DNA of 64,000 bases from Volvox africanus (taxonomy: Eukaryota > Chlorophyta > Chlorophyceae > Chlamydomonadales > Volvocaceae), in NCBI GenBank assembly GCA_030268105.1, contig BSDZ01000080.1, positions 186,001-250,000 of the forward strand. Direction: 5' to 3'. Position 1 is the first letter of the stretch. Every line of letters begins with the position of its first letter. The position numbers and the translations under genes were made by a program. The notes beneath the pieces were generated by a model. That model did no database searches, was not told the DNA's origin, and saw nothing but the letters and a program-made list of their open reading frames with translations. Of the stretch, positions 37,629 through 48,784 are shown piece by piece.

Positions 37629-40600
37629 CCGGTACGGGTCCGCCGAATCGCCGTACCCAGCCCCAGCCCCTGCCGCCGCCGCCGCCGCCGCCCCTTCCGT
37701 CCATCGTCTGATGCAGTGGGTGAGGTCATCAATGACGTCATCCACGGGCTTCGCCTTCTCTCCCGCCACGCGCACAAGTTCCCTGGCCTGACCGGGGGAG
37801 AGAAAAACGTGTGTGTGCACTTGATAGGGTTTAGAACCCTTCCCCTTTCTGTCCCCCCAAAACACACACACGCATATTTTTCAGTTGTGTCCCCTCCTCG
37901 TCCCAAACACGCATACCTTGACAAGCGTGGCTGTACGGATGCGGTACCGAGGTACGAGGCAGCACACGCCGAAGATGTGCGAGCAGACGTCCGAGTCATT
38001 GGGGCAGGCACACAGTCCTGGGGTCATGTCCACCGGCCACCACTCCGCCTGGCCGCTAGTGGAGTGGACGCGGAAGAGGTGCGGCACGTTGGTGCCCATG
38101 ACGCCGTCCAGCATGCAAGCCAGCCGGGCCCCCTTGATGCGGACGCCCTGTGAAACGTACCGCAACATCATGGATTCCTGCGTACCGTACAAGTCCATCG
38201 TACACATGTACGGCGAGTCCGTGGCCCACGGCGGAGTCGTGGAGTGTGGATGGGAAGCAGACCAGATCAGATCCAGGCGTCGCCCGAAAAGGAATGGGGA
38301 TGAGTGGGGTTTTCGGTAGGGCCTGGTGAAATGAGATTTCGAAGAGATGAAAAGTAGCAGCGGCTTTGGCGGTGTGTGCAGTTCAGTGGCAGGAGGGTGA
38401 GGGGGGGGTCGGAAAGCGGGTGTGGGAACCAGACAGAGCTCCCCCAGCCGTTGGGGAGGGGAGGGGAGGGGAGCGTTGGGATAGGTCAGGCAGTTGTAAG
38501 GTTCTAGATTTCAGCGATCTGGACGGCGTCAGGAGGGATATCAACACCCCCACCCTCACCCTCACCGATGGATAACCCCAAACCTGTTTACACACGTGCA
38601 GCCGGACGACGGCGCAGTTACCGACTTAGGGTTAGCCAAGACGGGATTAGCAGCGAGTAGTGGAGGAGGTGCGGCTCTTCCACATGAGCTGTAACGCACA
38701 AAGTCCACCAGACCTACCCCCTACCCCCACCCCCAACGGACAATGTCTCCGCATCATACACAAACCCAAAAGAGCTCACCGGCCAGTCCTTGCCCCGCTC
38801 GCCGAGGCCAGGAACTCGCTCCAGGGAGCCGGGTGCCAGGCCGCCACGATTCCGCTGCGGCCGAGGCAGACCAACCGCAGGTACCGGCAGCTGACCAGCC
38901 TCCCCGCCCCAGCCCCCGCCCCCGCCCCCGCCCCCGGGCCCAGCCGCTCTGGTCGCTGCCGGACGAGACGGTTGAGACGGGCCGGCGGCGACCTGAGCTC
39001 CCGACACCGGCTGGAGCCAACTGCACTGGCTGGCACTCGCCGCCGCCGTCGCCGTCGCCGCCGCGGAAGGTCCCACCTCACTGCCGCGAAAGGCAGCACC
39101 CCATCTCCCCTGGAGGCTGTGGGGACCGGCGGCGCGCGTACCAGAAACGCCGCTGGGGGCTGCTGCTGCTGCTGCCGCTGCTGCGGCGGCACTGGCCGCC
39201 CCCGCCGCCGCTGATGCCGCCGTCAGACGGCCCAAATCTGATCATCCACCCGCATGGTTCACAGGTCCGGAGATCGGCCGATGTACGTGGGAGGGCGCAT
39301 CCCCACCGGGGTTTGGCGGGGGAGGGGAGGACCGTCATCACTGCCACAGGGGTGAACAAGCACCCCCAACCCACCATCAGGACGGAACGGAGAGGTCCGC
39401 TCCGCTTCCGCAACCTATCGAAAATCACTGGATGCGCCCCCCCCCATTACAGCAAGAACCCCCTTAAGGGGAGAGGAGGCGGAACGAGCGCGCGATGAAG
39501 GCGCAGCAGCATGCGGCGAAAACTATGTCATATGGCATGCAGGTAGATTTATACACACATACACACACATACACACACACATACACACACGTACGTGTGT
39601 ATGTGTACCATTGCCCCGCACGTCTCCCCTTCCGCCCCTTTTTCCCCATTCGCAAAGTGGGTTTATCGTCCTAAGAAACCAACCAACTAACCAACCTCGA
39701 GGCGCGAACGAGATGATCCCCCGTCGTTGCAGCGGTGCGGAAGTTTCGGAGCCCGCAGCAGGTGCTGTACCAGGATCCGGCATGATGGTGGTGCCGCCTG
39801 AAGCAGCTCCTCCAGCGCCCGCTGGCGATGCACTGTGCCAGGCGGCAGATGCAGGTGCTGCAGTAGCGGCAGCAGCAGTAGCAGATAGAGGTCGGTCATA
39901 TCGGTGCGGTTGCTGCTGCTGCTGCTGCTGCCGTCCTTCTCCTCGCCCTGCGTATTGCCTAGTCGCTGTGGTCGGTTGCGGCTGAGGTTTTGCTGCCGCA
40001 GCTGCCGACCCCACGGCCCCTTGTTGTTGCTGTTGGGGAGCTGCTACAGAGCGCAGGAAGTCAACAAAGGTGAAGGACGTACAAGCCTGCGGCTCCAGGG
40101 CCGGTGCCACCACCTGCAGGGGTCGGCACCCCACGGGCGGCGGAGGGGGATGGGGGGGGGGAAGGGACAACGGACGTCGATTTCGGCGGCTGTTGTGATG
40201 CCTCTTTCTTGTGCGGTGGCGGTGGTGGGGCATCCCAGGCGGGCCGCCTGCATCTTGCCGCATGCGGACGGTCTTTACATCCCCCCTCTCCCCCCCCTTA
40301 GTGATAGTCCCTCCACTACGCAGATCGAGGCATCACAGTCTCCAGACATCGACACCCGACACCCCGTTATAGCGGCCACTTGGGGGAAGGAGTGACGATT
40401 CCGAGTGTCGGAGGGCACCCTGCGCAGTTTGTCCCTCAATGCACCGTATACGATAGGAATGGACCGCCGCTTAGCGTGCCTTCACAAACCCAACAACACC
40501 CGGTGCTGATGGCGGTGGGTTTGTTGTGGGGAGTGCTCATTCAGTTTGTTCAATTCGCCCTGGCCCCCCTCTTCCCAGCCATCGAGTGAGGACAGAACTC

Positions 40601-41208
40601 CCCAGGTGGTGCTTTGTACCCAGCTGCTTTCCATCAGGGTGCTGATTTCTACACGTTAGCCACTGGGGTGGGTTTGCTGACCACCAGCCACCCAGCTACG
40701 TGGGCCCTACGAGGATGCTGCTTGTGCTCATCCTCCGCACGCGGCAAAAGCCCATGTCGCTCACCGCAGTCACATTGTCAGGCACTTTTGCCCGGTCATC
40801 GTACGGCCCTGCGACTGTGCCGGATGTGAGCGCCGGGGTGACTGGGAAGGGTGCCCGGTGATTTCCCTGTCGGTTTTGCTGTGGAAACCGTTGGGGCTGT
40901 TTGTTATCGTAGTTAGGGTGGTTGTGCTGCTGCTGCTGGGGCGGTCGGCGGGTGTTGGCAGGCCCTGGCTCAGCGGCGGGCGCCGGCTGCGGGCGACGAG
41001 GCTGTTCCGGTCGGCGATCTCCCGTCTCACGCTGATTGATGCCGGAGTGAGTGGCGGTGGCAGACCCCGGGGCGCCGGGAGGCGGATGAAAGGACGCTGG
41101 GCCGGCTGGTGCTGGAGCCTGCAGGCCCCGAAGGGCATTTCGCAATAACGCGCTGGGTGGTTGCAGAGGTGGAGGGTTACCACCGCCACTTTCCATTTTC
41201 GTATCCAT
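37629..41208 (-). CDS. Gln-rich SWIM zinc-finger protein (3' end unresolved)
   Basis: Exons with consistent phases: 41208-40765, 40113-39696, 39237-38780, 38147-37917, 37787-37629 (570 codons); at least a last exon or read-through end is missing. The first ~450 residues are low-complexity (Pro/Gln/Ala/Gly, Gln runs), with one ordered patch CTSFTFVDFLRSV. Residues ~450-515 hold a SWIM-type finger: FRVHSTSGQAEWWPVDMTPG then CACPNDSDVCSHIFGVCC, i.e. CxC...CxH, which binds zinc and mediates DNA or protein contacts. A charged helical segment follows (ARELVRVAGEKAKPVDDVIDD). SWIM fingers occur in FAR1-like, MULE-derived and MEK kinase proteins; no transposase core is visible, so origin from a transposon is possible but unsupported. 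The frame chosen for exon 39237-38780 rests on phase matching, because a second frame is also open. Confidence 0.6.
39546..39604. repeat. CA/TG microsatellite
   Basis: atacacac units followed by an inverted gtgtatgtgt, in the intron between SWIM-gene exons 40113-39696 and 39237-38780; the junction acacacgtacgtgtgt is a near-perfect hairpin. Confidence 0.9.
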
Positions 41209-41868
41209 ACCGCACTAACGAACTAAGTAAAGTGACCTTAACGAATTTTTAAATGAGAATATAATTGGGCGCGCTGACGTAATTTCAACATTGTCACATA
41301 TCCATAAGTGGATATGTGTTGAGGTTGGGTTGCGGAAAAGTTCGCAGCTTTTCTCACTCTTGTGCTGCGTACAGCTCGCAGACGCAGTGGAAAAAGGTTG
41401 GAATCATAAGTTCCCTACTTGACAATTCTCACTTTTGAGTGGTGACTCTCAAGACGACGTTGTTAGGTATATCTCATAAAGTGAGCAAGTTTGTATCAGG
41501 ATGTACCTGACACCTGTAAGGTCTCAGCTGCGTCCAAACAAAAATTATCTTACCGACTACATTATTAAATTTCTGTGGCAATCGCAAGCCTGCACACAGC
41601 TAATTGTGACCAGGTCACAAATGAGCACCAGGATGAGCACAGCACGTTGCCCCGAAACCAAGGGGCCATCCGCAGGCCTGTCACCTACTTTCATGAACTA
41701 CTTTCTTCAAAGGTGCTTCACCGCCTGCTCGTAATGTTGCTGTCTGTTCAATAATAAGGAACAGGTACTGCAGCAAGTAAAATTGCGCGCTTGTGGCAAC
41801 GGTGTTCCGGTCAAAAGCCCTAGGACAGCTCGTTTCCTGGCAGTCAACGACGGAAAGACGTCTCACTC
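41209..41868. other. Intergenic spacer, probable SWIM-gene promoter
   Basis: 660 bp, AT-richer than the flanks, no coding exon seen. Contains a short inverted repeat (acatatccataagtggatatgtg near 41297). Includes the 3' UTR of the gene ending at 41869 only if that UTR is short. Confidence 0.5.
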
Positions 41869-43980
41869 TCATCCCGCGCGCTCCATCTCTGCCACCGCTT
41901 CGTTGATTATCTTGGTAACCTCCGTTGCGAACTCCGTCAGAACAGGGTTCTTGTCTGTGCGGGATGTGAGGGATTGGTAAACAGAAAACCGGATCAAGGT
42001 GAGCCAGCCAGAGCCACAACCACATCATCATCCACGTGGCCGCGAAACGCAAATAACTCGCACAAATCATGATTGGCCAATTTGGCTCGTTCGAAAGCAG
42101 CTTCATCCATGAGCTTGATTAGGAATTAGTTGGTGTCCCGTCTGGGTTTCACCGCCTCCTTTCCACGCCGCCCCTCAGCCCCACCCCAACCACATAACCA
42201 TCGCCTCCGCTAACACACACCTGGATGCCAGCGGAGTTGTAGCTGCCGGATGCGTTTACGCCGCTCCTCCTCACCGCATTTCGCCGCCTCCGCCACCGCC
42301 GCCTGGATGGCGGTGCGAATGCTGGCCAGACTGAACACCCCGCTGCCGCCGCCACCGCCCTTGTCCGTCGGACCTGCCAGCGCCCGATGGAGTCGACCCA
42401 ACAGAAGCGTGAGCCGCATCATCATCATCATTATCATCATCATTGCGAGCCACGGAGACAGAGGACTCAACAAAGAAGAGGGTAACAGAGAAGAACCCAA
42501 ATAGAGCTGCTGCACGCGAATGGCCGTATCCGCGAGAGCTTACCTACCAGATGGGGATGCACCGTAGCTGAGGCACCGAGAGAAAGCCCCGACCCCCGCC
42601 GCCTTCTTCGATGGCCGCCCCCAGCTGACTAGTACCCCGACCAACAACCCCCTTGAGCGCAGGAGATACTTTTAAGTGAAGCGCAGAAGGGGCCGAACAC
42701 CCACTCCCAGCCCGGTTGCCCACATCCACTGGCCACGCGCCCGTCATGTGTTTCACCCGCTCCTTAGCCAGTTGCGCCCCGGGACCGCCCCACCCGACCC
42801 CACCCGGTTGTTGTTGCTGCTGCTGCCTCGCCGCCAGCAACTCCAGCTCTAACAGCCGCTTGCGCAGGAAGCGAACGTAGACTGCGGAATCGGCCAACGT
42901 GGCCTGACGGGGGGAGGGAGATGGGCGGAATCAGATCCAGGAAGGCTGGGATCGGGGTCAGCATCCGGATCCTCTTCACAGCGAACAGCTTGCTAAAACT
43001 GCTGCTGACAAATGAAGGCAAGTCGGGTGCCAGGTCATGCCGCTGTGTGCCTTGAGTATGATACACACACACACACACATACACACACATACATACATAC
43101 ACACACACATACATACACACAGACACACACAGACATACACACACACAGACACACAGACATGCACATAAATGTGTGATGAAAGAAGGAATAAGCGGTGGCG
43201 CGATGGACGGTGGACGCGTGGCACAAGTATCGATGCGACGAGATAGAGCAGGGGCCCTGTTCTTTCAACCGGTGTCAGTATGCCGTATCACGTAAGGGAG
43301 TCCACAAGGGCCGTCCCAACCAAAATAGTAGCCGGTCCACCTTTGTTCGCGTCTGTTGGTGAAGAACCCAAAACCCATTAATACACACACGCACACAATG
43401 CACACGCACTTGGGAGGCACCTGGACAGTTGAGTCCATCGTACAGCAAGCCCTCAGCCCAAACCAGGACACACCTGCAGCGCGTCTACGTCCGCATAGCA
43501 TCCTGACAGCTCGCTCAGCGCGTTGTCCCGCTGCGAGGCAGGAGGGAAGTGGGGCTTTGGCGGAAATGATGATCGCGGCACACGGATGAAGCCAACAGCC
43601 GCGTTGCTCAGTGGGAGTGAGAGTGATTCTAAAGCGGCGATGCTGCACCCTGTAAAACACGACACATCCAGAACGGTGCGGAGTGGGATGGACACCAGCA
43701 GCTGTGGCTCCCAGCCCGTCGGCTGGCCGCCACTCCAGCAGGGAAACCGCACCCAGCCTACACCAATGCCCCTGACACGCGCACCTGCTGCAGGGCATCG
43801 TCCCGCATCGCCCGCAGCCGCTCACACCGCACTCGCTCCTCCGCCAGCACCGCCTGATGGCGAGCTTCCGTAAAGGCTGCCTGAGGGGTACACCCGAGTG
43901 ACCGACACCGTCGCACCAAGAAATAAAGAAGTTGGGGATTAAGAACATGCAGTACGGCATCACAATCAATAATGAACCCA

Positions 43981-44048
<68 letters not shown>

Positions 44049-45113
44049 TCAAGGTTATTGTTTATGTGGGGGAAGATTGGGAGAAAATGGCAGAAATACT
44101 TGGTTTAGTGGTCGAAGGGAGATGATACCGATGAGGAATGGATCGAGGAATTTCGTTTATGAGCTCACGATACGGTGGTTCGGTACCACTACAAGAGCCT
44201 TCCAAAGCCATGCGAGCGGCTTTCACCCGCCGGAGTCCGAACTTCGCACTTTTGGAGGTTTGCAGGTGGCGGAGATGTGCCAGACGCCAGAGGCCGTCGG
44301 CCTTCAGGTCAAGCGGTGTCAGCACCTGGAGGGGGTTGCTTGCGCGCCCTCGGCTCTCACCTGCAACCGACCGGCCTCCAGCAAGGCCTCCAACCGGCTC
44401 ACCTGGGGACGTGGGGCGGGAGCAAGGCGGAGGCGATCTGTCTCAAACTCCGATAAGTTATGTTCTTCCTGGTGTATACTTCGTAACAGCAAGCAGGTAA
44501 GCAAGGAAGAGATAATCATTGAGGCCTGCATGACCACGCCAGGGAGGCAACGTCCTGGGACGCGGAAGAAACGGGGAGCCTGATGCGGACGGAACCAGTG
44601 AGCCTGCTTACGTCCTGTTGCAGCTGTCGTTCACGCTCCTTCCATTGCTCTGACTCCACCTTCAGGCGCCGCACGGTATCTTCGCTTCGGGACAGGCTGC
44701 AGGCGCAGGCCACAGGATGGCGAATGGTAGCCTGTATGCCGCCGCGAAATGCCACGCCAAGGAGGACGCACAGCAAGCTTTGAACCTCACCGAGCGGCAT
44801 AGCTGCTGCAGACAGAGCTACTTTCAGTGAGTTGCTCCTGTAGAAGCTCGCATTTGCTGCGCACGTTTTCCAAAGTTGACGCTAGCAACGAAACACGCTC
44901 ATCGAACATGGCGGACAAGGCATCCTCAGGCGATTGTGCTAAAATTGAGCTGCTAAACCCGCTACTGTGACTGGAGCATGGACTGGCAGCGCTGCGCCCC
45001 TGAGGGCTTGCTGATGGTAAACGTAGGTCACGGCCGTCGTGCTGGTCAAGAACGCCCTCATCTTTCACATCATCTGTCAACTCTGTTTTTTTATATTTTA
45101 AATGTGCCTTCAT
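41869..45113 (-). CDS. Coiled-coil protein with C-terminal J-domain-like segment, 484 aa
   Basis: Nine exons: 45113-44791, 44696-44612, 44468-44361, 44325-44227, 43880-43785, 43530-43474, 42903-42548, 42465-42221, 41954-41869 (TGA). Residues ~70-330 are mostly charged helices suited to coiled coil (SLLASTLENVRSKCELLQEQ, TVRRLKVESEQWKERERQ, HQAVLAEERVRCERLRAMR, FLRKRLLELELLAARQ). The C-terminus reads EERRKRIRQLQLRWHP joined across an intron to DKNPVLTEFATEVTKIINEA. This is J-like: helix II, the HPD loop, then helix III with the TKIINEA ending. HPD stimulates Hsp70 ATPase in J-proteins, so an Hsp70 co-chaperone role on a coiled-coil scaffold is inferred. The HPD Asp codon is itself split by the last intron (G|AC). 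Exon 42465-42221 starts in a Met-rich low-complexity stretch, so that acceptor is the least certain. Confidence 0.82.
43053..43160. repeat. CA/ACAT microsatellite in a coiled-coil/J gene intron
   Basis: acacac and acatac units over ~110 bp, in the intron between exons 43530-43474 and 42903-42548. Confidence 0.95.
43984..44042. repeat. (TA)n microsatellite
   Basis: About 29 perfect TA units in the intron between exons 44325-44227 and 43880-43785 of the coiled-coil/J gene. Confidence 0.98.
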
Positions 45114-45746
45114 GGTGTGCGTCCAGACGCTTCTTAGCACTACAGTGCTGAACCAGTTAGGAGTAGTCGGCAAGGGGGCGCAAAGAGTGGATCTTCAAGT
45201 CACACAATCATATTTAAGTTATATATACTATTGAATTCGCAGTGGCGTAACCGCAGGCGCTTTCGTCACCAAGAGCATAAGGTCAGCTGGTCCACGAACG
45301 TGGGAAATACTGCGCATTGTCTGGTAATTAATTCTTAATAGTATCAAAAATAGTTTTAAAAAGTTAGAATTCCATGTCATGCATTATGCAAGATAGCTTT
45401 CCTGGCGAATATGGCCATGGAATCCACGGCGACCCGATGGACAACTGATCACAGCAAAGGTTTATAAGCCAATCACGATCATATCTCATATAATTTCACA
45501 TGATGTACAATGATGTGTTCAAGCTTTTAAAAGATGCTCAACTAATGATAATTTGTCCCGACAAGGACTTGTGACGACATCGTGGTGCACAATCCACTAC
45601 ATTTGTTTGTCTTAATATTTATTGGGATATCTTTATTGTTATATCTAATCATCAACAATAGATACTTCTTGTAAGCGCCACGGCCTCCAGGCCTTGCGGT
45701 CCCCACCATCGGCGCCTTCCCCCTCGCAAAGCGAGTGGCGTAAAGA
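45114..45746. promoter_or_regulatory. Putative bidirectional promoter (J-like and TauE genes)
   Basis: 633 bp between two divergent start codons, AT-rich for this window (for example ttaattcttaatag near 45329), with no exon visible. Promoter role inferred from position. Confidence 0.45.
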
Positions 45747-48700
45747 ATGCAAGAAGAACTAAACGACAATTCACCATTTGTGACGAATGGCCCGACACTT
45801 GTTTCCCTTGGTATTATTGTCCTGGTAGGTGTCCACATCACGTGGGTATGCTACCTGCTGTAGGCCTGTGTCCCGTCTTTACCGTCGAGAAATCCAGAGT
45901 AACCTACCTGCCGTAAAATTATTTATAGAATTGATGCCCATGGTGTTTGTGTCATGATGTGGGTGTCAGGTAGGAGCTGTGGCCAGCTCATCGGGCGTAG
46001 GCGGCGGCGCAATCTTTATCCCGTTGCTGAACGTGCTTGTCGGATTCAGTAAGTTTAAATTCACTTAATATCCTTGATATCACCATACACGCCCGTTATC
46101 ATCTAGCACCTTGTCGAAAGCCCTAGCCACGTGCGTCGTACACTTTTCTAATTAAGGCGAACATGACCCGCTGCCGCCACCCTTTCCTCCTCCTCCCCAT
46201 ACCTCCACTCTGCATCTGCATCGCAGATCTGAAGTCCAGCACTTCCTTGTCTCAGGCGTGCATAACCTGCGGCGCTGCTGCGGCATTGCTGGCCAACCTC
46301 ATGATGCACCACCCTTGTGACCCGCGGGTCCCCCTGGTGGACTTCACGCTCGTTGCGATCCTTACCCCTATCCTCCTCATGGGGGTCGGGATAGGTACGT
46401 CTGAATGGCAACCGATCGAACACGTCCTCCGATTTCCCTCAGTTCCTGTCGCAGGGTCAGTTCCCTCCCCAGCCCCTTGCCCCTATTAAGCCTCCTATTT
46501 CCCTCCCTCCCCACCGCCACCCCTGCAGGTGTGATGTTGAATGTGATGCTGCCCTCGGAACTGTTGTTGGGTCTACTGCTGCTCCTGCTGGCGCTACTCA
46601 TTGGGCAATCAGTCAACAAGGTCGGCCTAACGGTGCCGCGGAGGAGCAGTAGCAGTTGGCGCCTTGAATCCGCATAACCCATATCTGTCATCGTGTTGGT
46701 GGTCCGGGGTGACAGGGGGGGACTGCGGTGGGCGTGGGAGTAGTGAGGATACGGGTGTGTGTGTGGGGGGAGGACAACAGTGAGGCAGCTCGCCACTTCG
46801 TCCAGCTAGCTTATTCTGATGGAGCCACCTGCAATCCCCAACCCAATCCCCAACACAAAAGCTGACGAACTGTCCCCATCCCCCCGGGGCGTCTCTGCTG
46901 CTACTTGAGGACTCCAGGGGCGGGCGCTGTGGCTTCAGGAAAATGCACTGCGCAGCCGGCACCAGCCTCATGACCTCCGACCCGGGCAGGAGCCAGCGGC
47001 GGCCACCCTGGAGCGGTCCAGTGTGGGCCATCACCGCCCCGGGGGACAGCAGCGGCGGCGGCGACGTTTTCCGGGTGGCGGCGGTGGCGGCGGTGGTGGC
47101 GGCGATGACGACGAGCTTCGTGAACCACTTCTAGGTGATGGCGGTGTCGGCGTGTCGAGCTCGTCCTCACCGCTGCCGCCGCTGCTGTCTCCTCAGCGGT
47201 GCTTGACGCCTGCACCCACCGCGATCTGGCATCTGAACGAGCTGGAAGAGGCCAGAGACGCGGAGAATGTCGGTGCGGGCGCTGGCGCGGGCGGCGACAC
47301 CGGCGGGGAGGGCGCAGTGCCCGCAGTGGCAGTGACGCCGCGATCGGGGTATGTTCTACGAGGAGGAGTTCATGATGATGACGCTGTCGTCGCCAAGGAG
47401 CATGAAGTGGCGGCGGCGGCTGTCGGGTTTGATTGCATGGAACACGTTGACTGCAATATCGGCGGCGGCGTGGTTACAGCAGCGGCGGCGATGTTGAAGA
47501 TAATTAATGGCGCACCCGCGGGCCCCCAGGACCTCAATGCTAATGCTGGCGGCCCCGGCGACGGCGGTGTTACTGAGGGGAAATTAGATGCGGACTTCAT
47601 CAGCCCTGCTACTGCCACCGGCGTTGGCGATGATGCGCCAGGAGCGCCAGCGGGTGTTACATCACCTCTGTCATCGCCATGGCGGCAGCAGCAACTAGCC
47701 CGTGGGTCAAGCATGACCCGTGGGCCGACGGCCGTGTTCAAGTCCCCTTTCCTTCGGCAGAGCCCCCCTCGCAAGATTGCTGTGACCGACATGTCCACCG
47801 CTACAGCCGCTGCATGCACTACCACTACACCTGCTACTGCAATTGAATCCCATATTGTCACTGTTCAAGCCGCGATTCCGCCAACTTACTCTTCCACTGC
47901 CCTGGACAGTTCGTTAATACGACCGAGAGCCGCCGTGGCGGCGGCGCCGCTGTCACCTGATGCGGTCGCCGCCTTCGCAGAGGCCCTAGCCGCCGCATTG
48001 GCGGCCGACGCCGCAGCGAGTCCTGGTACGACATGGTCGTCAACGTCGTGGCTGGCAGCGGCGGCGACATCGCTTTTCGCTTTGGCGGCACCGCCATGGC
48101 GGGCGTTCAACGAGCTTGGTGTCGTCGACGACGACCACCATGGTGATTGCGAAACGCACGTTTACGACACTCACCATGCCAATGCACATGAACAGTACGA
48201 CATCAATTCTCCATGTTGCCGTGATCACGACTGCGAAGCTGGCCAGGCGACTGAAGCCGGTGACGGCGCCGCCAGCACTTCCGGCCACCAGCCCCTCTTA
48301 TCACTCGTGGTTATCCCCCATGGGGGAGGGGCGGATGAGGAGCTGGGCGGCACTGCCGGTGGCAGCGGGATCGCTCAGGATACCCATAGCCCACATCGGC
48401 GGCTGAAAGGACTGCCGGGACTGCAATTGAGTGGTTCCGGCCGCCGGTGTGTACCCCTAACACGTCCCCACTCGGCCCGCTGCGGAATGGCGGCGGCATC
48501 AATGGCGGCGACGACGGCGGGTCGCAGGTCCCTGGGCGAGGGCCGTACTCCGTCTCTGGCGGCTGTTGCGGCGGCGGCGGCAGTGACATTTCTCGGGAAG
48601 GAGGAAGCAGGAGGCGGCGGCGGCCTTTCCGCTGCCGCCGCTGCTGCCCCGGCCGCTGGGCTGCCGCCGGTGGTTTCGCCGCTGGATACTCCCGAACGGC

Positions 48701-48751
48701 GGGAAGGCTCCCGGCCGGGAGTGGTAGGTTCGCCGACGGAGGAGGGAGACA

Positions 48752-48784
<33 letters not shown>

